Below, piece by piece: positions 56,550 to 64,000 of a stretch of 64,000 nucleotides of DNA; position 1 is the stretch's first letter, and each line of letters starts with the position of its first letter. Made by a program: the position numbers and the translations under genes. This stretch comes from Shewanella frigidimarina (GTDB lineage Bacteria > Pseudomonadota > Gammaproteobacteria > Enterobacterales > Shewanellaceae), in the NCBI RefSeq assembly GCF_003797125.1, contig NZ_RKKE01000004.1:186001-250000 (forward strand), read 5' to 3'. Below the pieces are notes generated by a model. The model made no database searches. It was not told the origin of the DNA and saw nothing but the letters and a program-made list of their open reading frames with translations.

Positions 56550-57851
56550 ATGCAGGTACTTATAATTGGTGGCGGCGGTCGTGAACATGCTCTAGCTTGG
56601 AAAGCGGCTCAGTCAGCTCAAGTAACAAAAGTGTTTGTTGCACCCGGTAATGCTGGTACGTCTTTAGAACCTAAGTTAGAAAACGTGGCTATTGATGTTG
56701 AACAAATTGACGCACTTGTCACCTTTGCCAAAGATAACGCCATCGCAATTACCATCGTCGGCCCAGAAGTGCCATTATCACTAGGCGTAGTTGATGCGTT
56801 TAATGCTGCAGGCTTACCTATTTTTGGCCCAACTAAAGGCGCGGCACAGCTTGAATCTTCAAAAGCGTTCACCAAAGACTTTTTAGCGCGCCACAACATT
56901 CCTACTGCTGATTACTCAAACTTCACTGAGATTGCACCGGCTAAAGCTTATTCGGCAATATTAACCGCTAAAACGGGTTTCCCAGTCGTGATTAAAGCCG
57001 ACGGTTTAGCAGCAGGTAAAGGTGTGATTATCGCAGCTAACCAAGTTGAAGCGGATGCCGCGATTGATGACATGCTCGCGGGTAATAAGTTTGGTGATGC
57101 CGGTTCACGCGTAGTGATTGAAGAGTTTTTAAAAGGTGAAGAAGCCAGTTTTATCGTAATGGTAGACGGCAAAAACATTCTTGCTATGGCCACCAGCCAA
57201 GACCATAAAGCTCGCGACAATGCAGACCAAGGCCCTAACACTGGCGGCATGGGTGCGTACTCACCAGCTCCTGTGGTAACACAAGCGGTACACGATTGGA
57301 CTATCGCTAATGTCATTCGCCCAACAGTTGATGGCATGGCAGCTGAAGGTAATGTTTACACTGGCTTTTTATATGCAGGGTTAATGATTGCACCAGATGG
57401 CAGCGCCAAAGTACTTGAATACAATTGCCGCTTTGGCGACCCAGAAACCCAGCCAATTATGATGCGTTTGCAGTCAGATATCGTTGAACTTTGTTTAGCC
57501 GCAACTCGTGGAGAATTAGACAAAGTCACAGCAGAGTTTGACTCACGTGCAGCAGTAGGTGTTGTCATGGCAGCTGGCGGTTATCCAGATGCTTACAATA
57601 AAGGCGATGTGATTGACGGCCTAACCCTTGGCGACACTAATGGTAAAGTGTTCCATGCAGGAACAAGTATGAAAGATGGCCATGTGGTGACTAACGGCGG
57701 CCGCGTATTATGCGCTACTGCTCTGGGCAACACAGTAACCGAAGCCCAGCAAGCCGCTTACGATTTAGTGGATGCCATCCATTGGGATGACGTGTACTTC
57801 CGTACTGATATAGCTTACCGCGCCATTGCTCGTGAACAAGCTAAAACCTAA
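56550..57851 (+). CDS. purD: phosphoribosylamine-glycine ligase
   Basis: 433 residues from ATG 56550; AAGGATTGA lies before it and an upstream TTG is unlikely. It makes glycinamide ribonucleotide from phosphoribosylamine, glycine and ATP. The N-terminal domain starts MQVLIIGGGGREHALAWK, the ATP-grasp region has VVIKADGLAAGKGV and the metal-binding EYNCRFGDPETQ. Second gene of the purine operon, with a terminator after it. Confidence 0.98.
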   Translation: MQVLIIGGGGREHALAWKAAQSAQVTKVFVAPGNAGTSLEPKLENVAIDVEQIDALVTFAKDNAIAITIVGPEVPLSLGVVDAFNAAGLPIFGPTKGAAQLESSKAFTKDFLARHNIPTADYSNFTEIAPAKAYSAILTAKTGFPVVIKADGLAAGKGVIIAANQVEADAAIDDMLAGNKFGDAGSRVVIEEFLKGEEASFIVMVDGKNILAMATSQDHKARDNADQGPNTGGMGAYSPAPVVTQAVHDWTIANVIRPTVDGMAAEGNVYTGFLYAGLMIAPDGSAKVLEYNCRFGDPETQPIMMRLQSDIVELCLAATRGELDKVTAEFDSRAAVGVVMAAGGYPDAYNKGDVIDGLTLGDTNGKVFHAGTSMKDGHVVTNGGRVLCATALGNTVTEAQQAAYDLVDAIHWDDVYFRTDIAYRAIAREQAKT

Positions 57852-57877
57852 TAGTAGATTTGGTTTTAGCTTGTTAG

Positions 57878-57916
57878 AAAATCCCTTTGATGGCAACAAC
57901 ATCACAGGGATTTTTT
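57878..57916 (+). terminator. terminator of purHD
   Basis: AAAATCCCT and AGGGATTTT arms with an inner TGATG/CATCA stem, followed by T run. Confidence 0.82.
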
Positions 57917-57976
57917 ATATCCGCTTGTAACGCAAAAGATTAATTACTGTTTACATTATCCATAACCCGCAACTTT

Positions 57977-57992
57977 TATGATTTAGATCACA
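57977..57992. promoter_or_regulatory. CRP-like site
   Basis: TATGATTTAGATCACA agrees with TGTGATCTAGATCACA at 14 of 16 positions. A weaker FNR-like TTGAT-N4-GTCAT (minus strand) lies near 58000-58015. Both precede the small gene at 58109 by roughly 100 bp. Confidence 0.55.
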
Positions 57993-58108
57993 AAAATGAC
58001 CCTGATCAAGGCGCAAGCTAGTAACTGAAAAGGAGTGTGATTACCTTGGCTGTTATTCAAACTCCTGAACTTTAGATAACGTACTCGTAATGATTATTGG
58101 AGGATAAA

Positions 58109-58327
58109 ATGAAAGTTAATACTAGCGACCTGATTTATCAAGGTGAAAAAGCCGGAGTGCATAATTGGGACACCTTCTCGGGCACCTCTTTCTATTGGCA
58201 TCCAGATTGGTTACATATTGCAGAAGATATGACAGGCCATAAAGCCCTAGAAAAAATTGATATTCCTCAAGGTGAAGCCACTAAAGCTGATGCCGAAAAG
58301 GCCATCTTAAAACATTTAAATAAATAA
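58109..58327 (+). CDS. small soluble protein of unknown function
   Basis: 72 residues from ATG 58109, chosen over an in-frame TTG because GGAGGATAAA sits directly before it. Sequence begins MKVNTSDLIYQGEKAGVHNW and is rich in Trp and His (HNWDTFSGTSFYWHPDWLHI), then a charged helical C-terminus (EATKADAEKAILKHL). No signal, no helix in membrane. Not recognised. A good ribosome site and CRP-like box suggest a well expressed gene tied to carbon or anaerobic status. Confidence 0.68.
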   Translation: MKVNTSDLIYQGEKAGVHNWDTFSGTSFYWHPDWLHIAEDMTGHKALEKIDIPQGEATKADAEKAILKHLNK

Positions 58328-58686
58328 CTGGCTTAATATTGTCATTAATAGCCATAAATTGCGTCCAAAGAACGATCAAATCTGCACGTTTTTATGAGGA
58401 TACTTCTGGTCCCACTAGATATCCTCAGCGGCTATTTATTCACATTAACCGACCTATTTGACATATATAACCACGCAAAGTAATTAACCAAGCATACGAT
58501 TGAAAAGCTGCAACAATCTCCCCATCAATAAATTATTACTCAAGCCTAACAATGTTCGACTTAACAGGCATTTTTATGTCAGGATGTGCTTCTGTTACAA
58601 ATAAGTTACTAACTTATTATGATAACACTTAGCCAACTCACACGAATGAGATATTGGTCAAAAATAATAACAACAAAGGAAGTAGT
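58328..58686. other. upstream region of nhaC
   Basis: About 360 bp, no gene. It contains a hairpin GAGGATA...TATCCTC near 58396-58425, which may terminate the small gene, and the palindrome at 58600-58618. Confidence 0.4.
58600..58618. promoter_or_regulatory. palindrome upstream of nhaC
   Basis: AATAAGTTA-C-TAACTTATT, perfect 9-base arms about one base, ending 68 bp before the nhaC start. Likely operator; the regulator is not known. Confidence 0.5.
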
Positions 58687-60186
58687 ATGTCTCAATCGGC
58701 GTCGTTCAAACCGTCTTCATCGGAACACAAGCAACCCAGCTTACTTGATGCACTAATCCCCGTTTTTGCTCTTATTCTTATGCTCGCGGCAGCGGTTTAT
58801 CTGTTTTCTTCAGACAGTTCATCAGGCGCCAATCAAATCGCATTAGTGTTAGCGGCATGTATTGCGATGATAATCGGTTATAAAAATGGTTATAGCTGGA
58901 ATCAAATGGAGCGAGGTATCGTCAAAAGTATTGGAGTGGCGACCGGTGCTTTATTAATTCTATTCAGCGTAGGTTCGCTCATTGGTACGTGGATTTTAGC
59001 CGGTACAGTTCCGACGATGATTTATTATGGTATGCAAATCCTTAACCCAGACTACTTTTATACTGCCTGCTGTTTATTGTGTGCGGTGGTTGCACTGAGT
59101 ATTGGTAGCTCGTGGACTGTTGCAGGCACCTTAGGTATTGCCTTAGTCGGTATTTCGTCTGCTATGGGACTAGACGTTAACATTACTGCTGGCGCTATTA
59201 TCAGTGGCGCCTATTTTGGCGACAAAATGTCGCCAATGTCTGACACCACAAACCTTGCACCTGCTGTTGCAGGAACGGACATTTTTAGCCATATCCGCCA
59301 CATGACCTGGACCACTGTGCCGAGCATTATCATTGCCCTTATTGGCTTTACTTTTTTAGGCCTTACAGCAGATGTGGTACCAATTGAAAATCAACTCACC
59401 GATACATTGGCTTTATTGGATAAAACCTACAGCCCAGGAATACATTTATTGATCCCGTTATTAGTGGTGTTGTATTTAGCTAACCGCAAAATGCCAGCGT
59501 TTCCAACGGTCATATTAGGTACGTTAGCTGGCGCGGTATGCGCTGCATTATTTCAGTTTGATAACGTGATTGCCTTTGTACACGACGACACATTATTGCC
59601 AATGGTCGCGTTAGTGAAAGGTTTATGGATAGCCATGTTTGACGGCTATGTCGCTAACACGGGCGATGAGGTATTAGATAATCTATTGAGTCGTGGTGGC
59701 ATGAGCAGCATGGTAACAACGGTTTGGCTTATTCTGTGTGCGATGGCATTTGGCGGCGTGATGGAAGTCACCGGATTATTAAATCGTATTTTAGAAAGTA
59801 TTCTTACCGTCGTCACTGGCACGGCCAGCTTGATTATTACTACTCTTGGTGTGTGTATTGGCGCTAACATCATTACTGCCGATCAATATATTGCCATTGT
59901 ACTGCCAGGCAGAATGTTAAAGGTGGAATACACTCGCCGTAAGTTGGCCGCAGTTAATTTAAGCCGCACGTTAGAAGACTCAGCAACAGTAACCAGTCCG
60001 CTAGTGCCTTGGAATACCTGTGGTGCCTTTATGGCCAGTACACTTGGCGTAGCCACTATCGCTTACCTACCTTATGCTTTCTTTAACTTAGTGTGTCCGT
60101 TTATCAGTGCATCTTATGCTTATTTCAATTTCAAAATTGAGCCTTTAGACGAAACTAAAATAAGCACTGGCGAAGTCGTTGGTTAA
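58687..60186 (+). CDS. nhaC: Na+/H+ antiporter NhaC family
   Basis: About 499 residues from ATG 58687 (MSQSASFKPS); AAAGGAAGTAGT is the ribosome site. Twelve or so membrane helices. Family signatures: AGAIISGAYFGDKMSPMSDTTNLAPAVAG and a second-half copy with LSRTLEDSATVTSPLVPWN. These proteins exchange protons for sodium, or in some members organic acids such as malate for lactate. Convergent with the oxidoreductase gene at 60220 without a clear terminator. Confidence 0.92.
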   Translation: MSQSASFKPSSSEHKQPSLLDALIPVFALILMLAAAVYLFSSDSSSGANQIALVLAACIAMIIGYKNGYSWNQMERGIVKSIGVATGALLILFSVGSLIGTWILAGTVPTMIYYGMQILNPDYFYTACCLLCAVVALSIGSSWTVAGTLGIALVGISSAMGLDVNITAGAIISGAYFGDKMSPMSDTTNLAPAVAGTDIFSHIRHMTWTTVPSIIIALIGFTFLGLTADVVPIENQLTDTLALLDKTYSPGIHLLIPLLVVLYLANRKMPAFPTVILGTLAGAVCAALFQFDNVIAFVHDDTLLPMVALVKGLWIAMFDGYVANTGDEVLDNLLSRGGMSSMVTTVWLILCAMAFGGVMEVTGLLNRILESILTVVTGTASLIITTLGVCIGANIITADQYIAIVLPGRMLKVEYTRRKLAAVNLSRTLEDSATVTSPLVPWNTCGAFMASTLGVATIAYLPYAFFNLVCPFISASYAYFNFKIEPLDETKISTGEVVG

Positions 60187-60219
60187 TTAACAAGCCGTCT
60201 ATTAACCTAGAAATGGGCG

Positions 60220-61560
60220 TTAACCAAAGCGATCTTTTAACCAACCATAATGATAATAACCCCATTGCCCAAGCCGTCTTGCTTGGGTGAAGGGGAACTT
60301 AGGCAAGGGTTGTTGATACAAAGGTAAATTGGGTAATGTTTCTCCCGCAATACTTTGCGCTAAGCGATACGCAGCCTGGCTACTAAACGACACTCCCGCA
60401 CCACAATATCCTAAGCTGTACCCTACGCCGTCTTTGCTATACACATGGGGCATATCATCCATTGCAGCAGCAATCCATCCGGTCCAATTATAAGCAATAG
60501 CTTTACTGGTTAAACTTGGAAAGCACTTATTTAACGCCATTTTTAAACGCTCACCATAAACGGGATTCGCAGCATCTTTGCCCCACACTGCACCACGGCC
60601 ACCAAACAACAATCGATTATCGGGTAATAAACGGTAATAGTATTTTAAAATACGGGTATCCATGGTCACTTGATGAGTATGCAAACCCGCCTCTGCAAGC
60701 TCTTGCGCGGTAAGCGGTTCGGTGACAATCACATTGCTTAATATCGGCAAAAATTTATCGTCTATGCGCTGGTTAAACCGTTTAGGCGTATAAGCATTAC
60801 CCGCCATAATCACTTTGTTGGCAATCAGTTCGCCTTTATCGGTAATTAAACGATGTTTACCACCCTCTTCAATCCAATCTAATACGCAAGATTGCTCAGA
60901 AATAGTCACGCCTTGAGCTTGCACCATGTCCTTATAACCTAATAACAATTTAAGCGGATTAAGACCAAAACCGTCTTTTAAACGCAGCGCACCAAAAGCT
61001 TGATGATGATCTAAATACTGGGATCGAAAATCTTGGCTTGAAATAAACTCGGCGCCCGAGTCTTGGCTACTGGCTAAGTGTTGTTGAATATAATTAGCGG
61101 CATTTTGCAGCGTGACTAAGGCTTTAGGATTATGCGCCACCTTTAAGTAGCCCGCTTCTTGCGGTTCACAGGCGATATTATGTTGTTTAATTAACCCATC
61201 GACTCTAGCCACGGCTTGGGTAAATTCATCGTATATGCCCTTGGTCGTTGCTAAGTCCCAACGCTCAGTCATGGCGGCGTACCCTAAACGCCCCGATCCT
61301 TTTAACACAAACCCAGCATTGCGCGCACTCGCCCCAAAACCGACTTGATTGGCCTCTAACACATGGCAATCTATATTGAATTCGGTTGCCAAATAATAGG
61401 CTGTTAATAAGCCTGTGTAGCCACCACCCACAATAGCCACATCGGTTTGTTGGCGGCCAGACAATGCAGCAGCTGGTGCGGGTAAGGCTTGAGTGCTTGC
61501 CCAATAGCTAGGGGCAAACGTTTGATTATTAGGATGCGAGTTAATCAGCGGATCGTACAT
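60220..61560 (-). CDS. FAD-dependent amine oxidoreductase, PuuB-like
   Basis: 446 residues of the D-amino-acid oxidase (DAO) fold. FAD site TDVAIVGGGYTGLLTAYYLA near residues 39-58, then LEANQVGFGASARNAGFV typical of glycine oxidase and gamma-glutamylputrescine oxidase. C-terminal YSLGYCGAGVSFSSQAAYRLA. It probably oxidises an amine or glutamyl amine in the cytosol. It lies 39 bp after the GNAT gene on the same strand, so they may form a two-gene operon for an acetylated or amine substrate. Confidence 0.85.
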   Translation of the reverse strand: MYDPLINSHPNNQTFAPSYWASTQALPAPAAALSGRQQTDVAIVGGGYTGLLTAYYLATEFNIDCHVLEANQVGFGASARNAGFVLKGSGRLGYAAMTERWDLATTKGIYDEFTQAVARVDGLIKQHNIACEPQEAGYLKVAHNPKALVTLQNAANYIQQHLASSQDSGAEFISSQDFRSQYLDHHQAFGALRLKDGFGLNPLKLLLGYKDMVQAQGVTISEQSCVLDWIEEGGKHRLITDKGELIANKVIMAGNAYTPKRFNQRIDDKFLPILSNVIVTEPLTAQELAEAGLHTHQVTMDTRILKYYYRLLPDNRLLFGGRGAVWGKDAANPVYGERLKMALNKCFPSLTSKAIAYNWTGWIAAAMDDMPHVYSKDGVGYSLGYCGAGVSFSSQAAYRLAQSIAGETLPNLPLYQQPLPKFPFTQARRLGQWGYYHYGWLKDRFG

Positions 61561-61599
61561 ATTGGTCTTCTTTTTTATTATTGATTTAGAGAGCAGACA

Positions 61600-62157
61600 T
61601 TAAAATAACAACAGCATTTCACAGGCAACACAGTGGCAATCTTCACCGCATAATACGCAAATATAATCATCACCCATATAACGTTGATGCCAGCGCTGCG
61701 GATGCTGTTTAATTAACTTACCACCCGCCTTAGTAAAATATCGCACCGCAGCATTATTAGGGCTTTGCTGCCATAAATGACTCACCCCAGCTTTAGCCCC
61801 TTGGGCAATAACCGCAGCTTTAGAGGCAGCTAATAATTTGCCACCAAGCCCTTGTCCTCGGCCAGATTCAGCTATGGTATTTGATTTGAAATAACACACA
61901 TCTTCAAATTTCACGTCCCACTTATCAACCGTACACCACTGATCTTGCGGCCATTGTCCCGCGGCATACGTTAACCGAAAGCCAATAAGTTGTTCATGTT
62001 CAAGCGCGACAAAATTGGCATTAATGCCATTTTTAATGCCTTTGTGATAAATCGCTGTCAGTTCAGCGATATCCATATAACCACTGCCGTGGACTATTTC
62101 ACCTAGGGTTATCACTGCATCAAAGTCAGCGGGAGTCAGTTGTCTAATCATAATCAT
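61600..62157 (-). CDS. GNAT acetyltransferase with cysteine-rich C-terminus
   Basis: 185 residues (start at the first or third codon, MIMIRQLTPADF). Acetyl-CoA loop AESGRGQGLGGKLLAASKAA near residues 95-115 and the later VRYFTKAGGK. The last 23 residues hold five cysteines in C-x2-C-x3-C-x-C-x2-C spacing (YICVLCGEDCHCVACEM), which is not part of the usual GNAT fold and suggests a metal site. Substrate unknown; next to a PuuB-like oxidoreductase. Confidence 0.75.
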   Translation of the reverse strand: MIMIRQLTPADFDAVITLGEIVHGSGYMDIAELTAIYHKGIKNGINANFVALEHEQLIGFRLTYAAGQWPQDQWCTVDKWDVKFEDVCYFKSNTIAESGRGQGLGGKLLAASKAAVIAQGAKAGVSHLWQQSPNNAAVRYFTKAGGKLIKQHPQRWHQRYMGDDYICVLCGEDCHCVACEMLLLF

Positions 62158-62299
62158 TATTATTTTTGTTGGTTTAAACTCACTTTATCACACGTTATTA
62201 TCGGTAAGTTAACGATGTTAATCTTTTGTGATAATTTGGCGATAAGTAGGTGAGATCACCTGTGCATACTGGCTGCAATTAAACAAAAGGAGCTCGGTT

Positions 62300-63001
62300 A
62301 TGAAACGTACACTAGTGACTGCAAGTCTTATGGCTGCTGGATTATTTAGCCTTCCAACGTTGGCAGCGGATATTGAAGTTAGCGTGACCAATTTAACTCA
62401 CGGAAATCACTTCACCCCTATTTTGATCGCAGCCCACGACGCTGACAGCCACCTATTTCAAGTCGGCACCGAAGCATCTGCAGCATTACAAAAAATGGCT
62501 GAAGGTGGCGACATAGCCGACTTAGATACTGCGGTAACCGGCAATGCAGGCGTAACATCAGCAAATCCGGCAATGGGTTTGCTTGCTGCGGGTGCCAATG
62601 TAAGTGGAGTAATGCTTGATACGGGCGACAACACCCATTTATCTATAGTTGCCATGGTGTTACCCACTAATGATGCTTTTATGGGGCTAGATGGTTGGGA
62701 AATCCCTACTGAAGCGGGCACGTACACTATGTACGTCAATGCATATGATGCTGGCACAGAAGCCAATGATGAAATCATTAATGGCGGTGGTATGTCAGGC
62801 GTACCGGGTATTCCCGCAGCCCCTGGTGGTGACGGTGGAGCTAATGGCACTGGCGTGATGGATAATTCAGATAACAGCAATGTACATACTCACCCTGGCG
62901 TTTTAGGTGACATGGACCCAGCTGGTGGCATGAGTGATTTAGACAGTCGCGTTCATCGCTGGTTGAACCCTGTAGCCAAAGTTGTGGTGACAGTAAAATA
63001 A
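62300..63001 (+). CDS. secreted spondin-domain protein
   Basis: 233 residues. Signal peptide ending PTLAADIEVSV. The rest is one spondin_N-like domain: VSVTNLTHGNHFTPILIAAHD, AEGGDIADLD, then DAFMGLDGWEI and a final HTHPGVLGDMDP and WLNPVAKVVV. Such proteins occur in marine gammaproteobacteria with unknown role; the fold may bind other proteins or metals. The following gene encodes a paralogue and begins 11 bp after this stop. Gly-rich insert near 155-185. Confidence 0.82.
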   Translation: MKRTLVTASLMAAGLFSLPTLAADIEVSVTNLTHGNHFTPILIAAHDADSHLFQVGTEASAALQKMAEGGDIADLDTAVTGNAGVTSANPAMGLLAAGANVSGVMLDTGDNTHLSIVAMVLPTNDAFMGLDGWEIPTEAGTYTMYVNAYDAGTEANDEIINGGGMSGVPGIPAAPGGDGGANGTGVMDNSDNSNVHTHPGVLGDMDPAGGMSDLDSRVHRWLNPVAKVVVTVK

Positions 63002-63012
63002 GGAGGTAGCCC

Positions 63013-63735
63013 ATTAAACGCACTGACTTTACACTTAAGCCCAGCTTAATCGCCATGCTGGCTGCAGCAACACTGCTTACTGCCTGTGGCGATGACAACG
63101 ATGATGATACCGTTGTTGTCACCCCGCCTGCGCCAGTGATGCAAACTTTCACGGTGACCGTAACTAACTTGACGGCTAATCAACCTATGTCACCAGTTAT
63201 CTTAGCCTCTCATGCTAGTGATGCCATGTTATGGAACGCCGGTGAAATGGCCAGCGAAGCACTCGAGAAAATAGCTGAAGGTGGTGATACTGCCGACATA
63301 GCAGCACTAAGCGTAATCAATAGCAGCGTTAACGGCACAGGCTTATTAATGCCTGGTATGTCAGAAACGCTGACCTTGACCCTAGATGAAGCCGAAGTCG
63401 CGAGTATTAGCTTAGCCACCATGTTGGTTAACACTAACGATGCCTTTACCGGTATTAACAGTTACACCATTGCCGGAATGGAAGTGGATGCAACAACCGC
63501 AATGAAGTTTATGGCTTATGACGCTGGCACTGAAGCCAACAGTGAAGCCAAAGGTTCTATGCCAGGACCTGCTGATGGCGGCGAAGGGTTTAACGCCATC
63601 CGTGATGATGTTGACTTTGTGCATATTCATCCGGGTGTTATTTCAATGTACGACGGCTTAGCGGATTCGGTACTGGATGCATCGCATCGTTTTGATAACC
63701 CAGTATTAGCCGTCACCATTATGCGTACTGAATAA
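63013..63735 (+). CDS. spondin-domain lipoprotein, apparent AUU start
   Basis: 240 residues if started at ATT 63013: AGGAGG lies six bases ahead and the product begins (M)KRTDFTLKPSLIAMLAAATLL, giving a proper lipoprotein signal with lipobox LTAC. The first in-frame ATG (63055) would leave a signal of only 11 residues with no positive charge. The mature part is a spondin-like domain parallel to the upstream protein (VTVTNLTANQPMSPVILASH, AEGGDTADIA, FVHIHPGVISM). It is therefore an envelope-anchored partner or paralogue. Confidence 0.8.
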   Translation: MKRTDFTLKPSLIAMLAAATLLTACGDDNDDDTVVVTPPAPVMQTFTVTVTNLTANQPMSPVILASHASDAMLWNAGEMASEALEKIAEGGDTADIAALSVINSSVNGTGLLMPGMSETLTLTLDEAEVASISLATMLVNTNDAFTGINSYTIAGMEVDATTAMKFMAYDAGTEANSEAKGSMPGPADGGEGFNAIRDDVDFVHIHPGVISMYDGLADSVLDASHRFDNPVLAVTIMRTE

Positions 63736-63761
63736 TCTTAATCGGTCGTGTCGACTGAATG

Positions 63762-63782
63762 AATTTCAACCACGTTGAAATT
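63762..63782 (+). terminator. hairpin after the spondin pair
   Basis: AATTTCAAC and GTTGAAATT arms around CAC, with a short T stretch. Weak terminator for the two spondin genes. Confidence 0.5.
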
Positions 63783-63845
63783 TATTCTCCTCAAAGCGGG
63801 TCTAAGTATTAATGCAATTACTGGATTTGCTTTGAGGAAGTCACC

Positions 63846-64000
63846 ATGAATGGAACCGCGAAACATAATGGCCATGTTTGTCCGCAACATATTTTGTTAG
63901 TCGAAGACGAACAAGACTTGGCTAAGTTAATCATACTTAACCTCAAAGCACTCAACTACAGCGTCGACCACGCCACCACCTTGAAGCAAGCCATGCACAT
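63846..64000 (+). CDS. response regulator receiver, N-terminal part
   Basis: Starts at ATG 63846 with TGAGGAAGTCACC ahead of it and continues past the right edge. After a 16-residue leader, HILLVEDEQDLAKLIILNL gives the acidic pair of a CheY-like receiver domain. The phosphorylated Asp and the output domain lie outside the window. A DNA-binding OmpR-type regulator is likely but not shown. Confidence 0.85.
   Translation, partial: MNGTAKHNGHVCPQHILLVEDEQDLAKLIILNLKALNYSVDHATTLKQAMH

Noticed and set aside
1..64000. CRISPR array or rRNA operon
   Set aside because: No regularly spaced repeats of 23-40 bases and no rRNA-like sequence were seen.

Overview
The window looks like chromosomal DNA of a marine Shewanella-type gammaproteobacterium. 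This is inferred from gene content: an AsnC and RluA that read like the enterobacterial proteins, a separate tetraheme cytochrome with a flavin-reductase subunit, a GlyGly-CTERM protease, a DUF3149 microprotein, an OmpC-type porin and CRP/FNR-like boxes. No 16S gene is present, so the genus is a judgement.

Layout. 1-11.8 kb: mostly minus-strand housekeeping genes: the 5' part of an SMC-like DUF3584 ATPase, a chemoreceptor, ahpC-ahpF, a spermidine-synthase-like protein, a short MscS channel, a dienelactone hydrolase and ldhA. 12.3-19.4 kb: two small membrane proteins, rluA, asnC, a 1290-residue secreted subtilase and a conserved unknown. 20.1-25.4 kb: an anaerobic-respiration cluster consisting of a good sigma54 promoter, a Tat-exported flavin reductase lacking the fumarate-binding His, a DcaP-like porin, a tetraheme cytochrome c and a sigma54 activator. 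The electron acceptor is unknown.

25.75-40.81 kb: an integrated mobile element bounded by a perfect 56-bp direct repeat. The right copy is the 3' part of an intact tRNA-Leu(CAA) gene and the left copy is the orphan 3' fragment. The element carries a family-B DNA polymerase with exonuclease motifs, a YxGG motif, motif A, Kx3NSxYG and a TTDG motif C. It also carries two tyrosine recombinases (one frameshifted in an A8 run), an AlpA-like excisionase, a ParA/small partner cassette with a decayed second copy of the partner, a DNA methyltransferase with a possible nuclease partner, two identical tRNA-Glu genes and several unknown genes. This architecture matches pipolins, the self-replicating integrative elements with primer-independent PolB. 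The polymerase reading frame is cut by one in-frame TAA exactly between the exonuclease and polymerase domains. I regard this element as the most notable system in the window.

40.8-64 kb: core genome again: DUF3149 microprotein with an FNR-like box, SieB-like protein, sensor kinase, tcdA, porin, quinol monooxygenase, elaA, emrAB with a divergent LysR regulator, a ZntR-like regulator with a cysteine-pair-rich permease, purH-purD, a small CRP-linked protein, nhaC, a PuuB-like oxidoreductase, a GNAT protein, and two spondin-domain proteins of which the second appears to start at AUU. A response regulator runs off the right edge. No CRISPR array or rRNA was seen.
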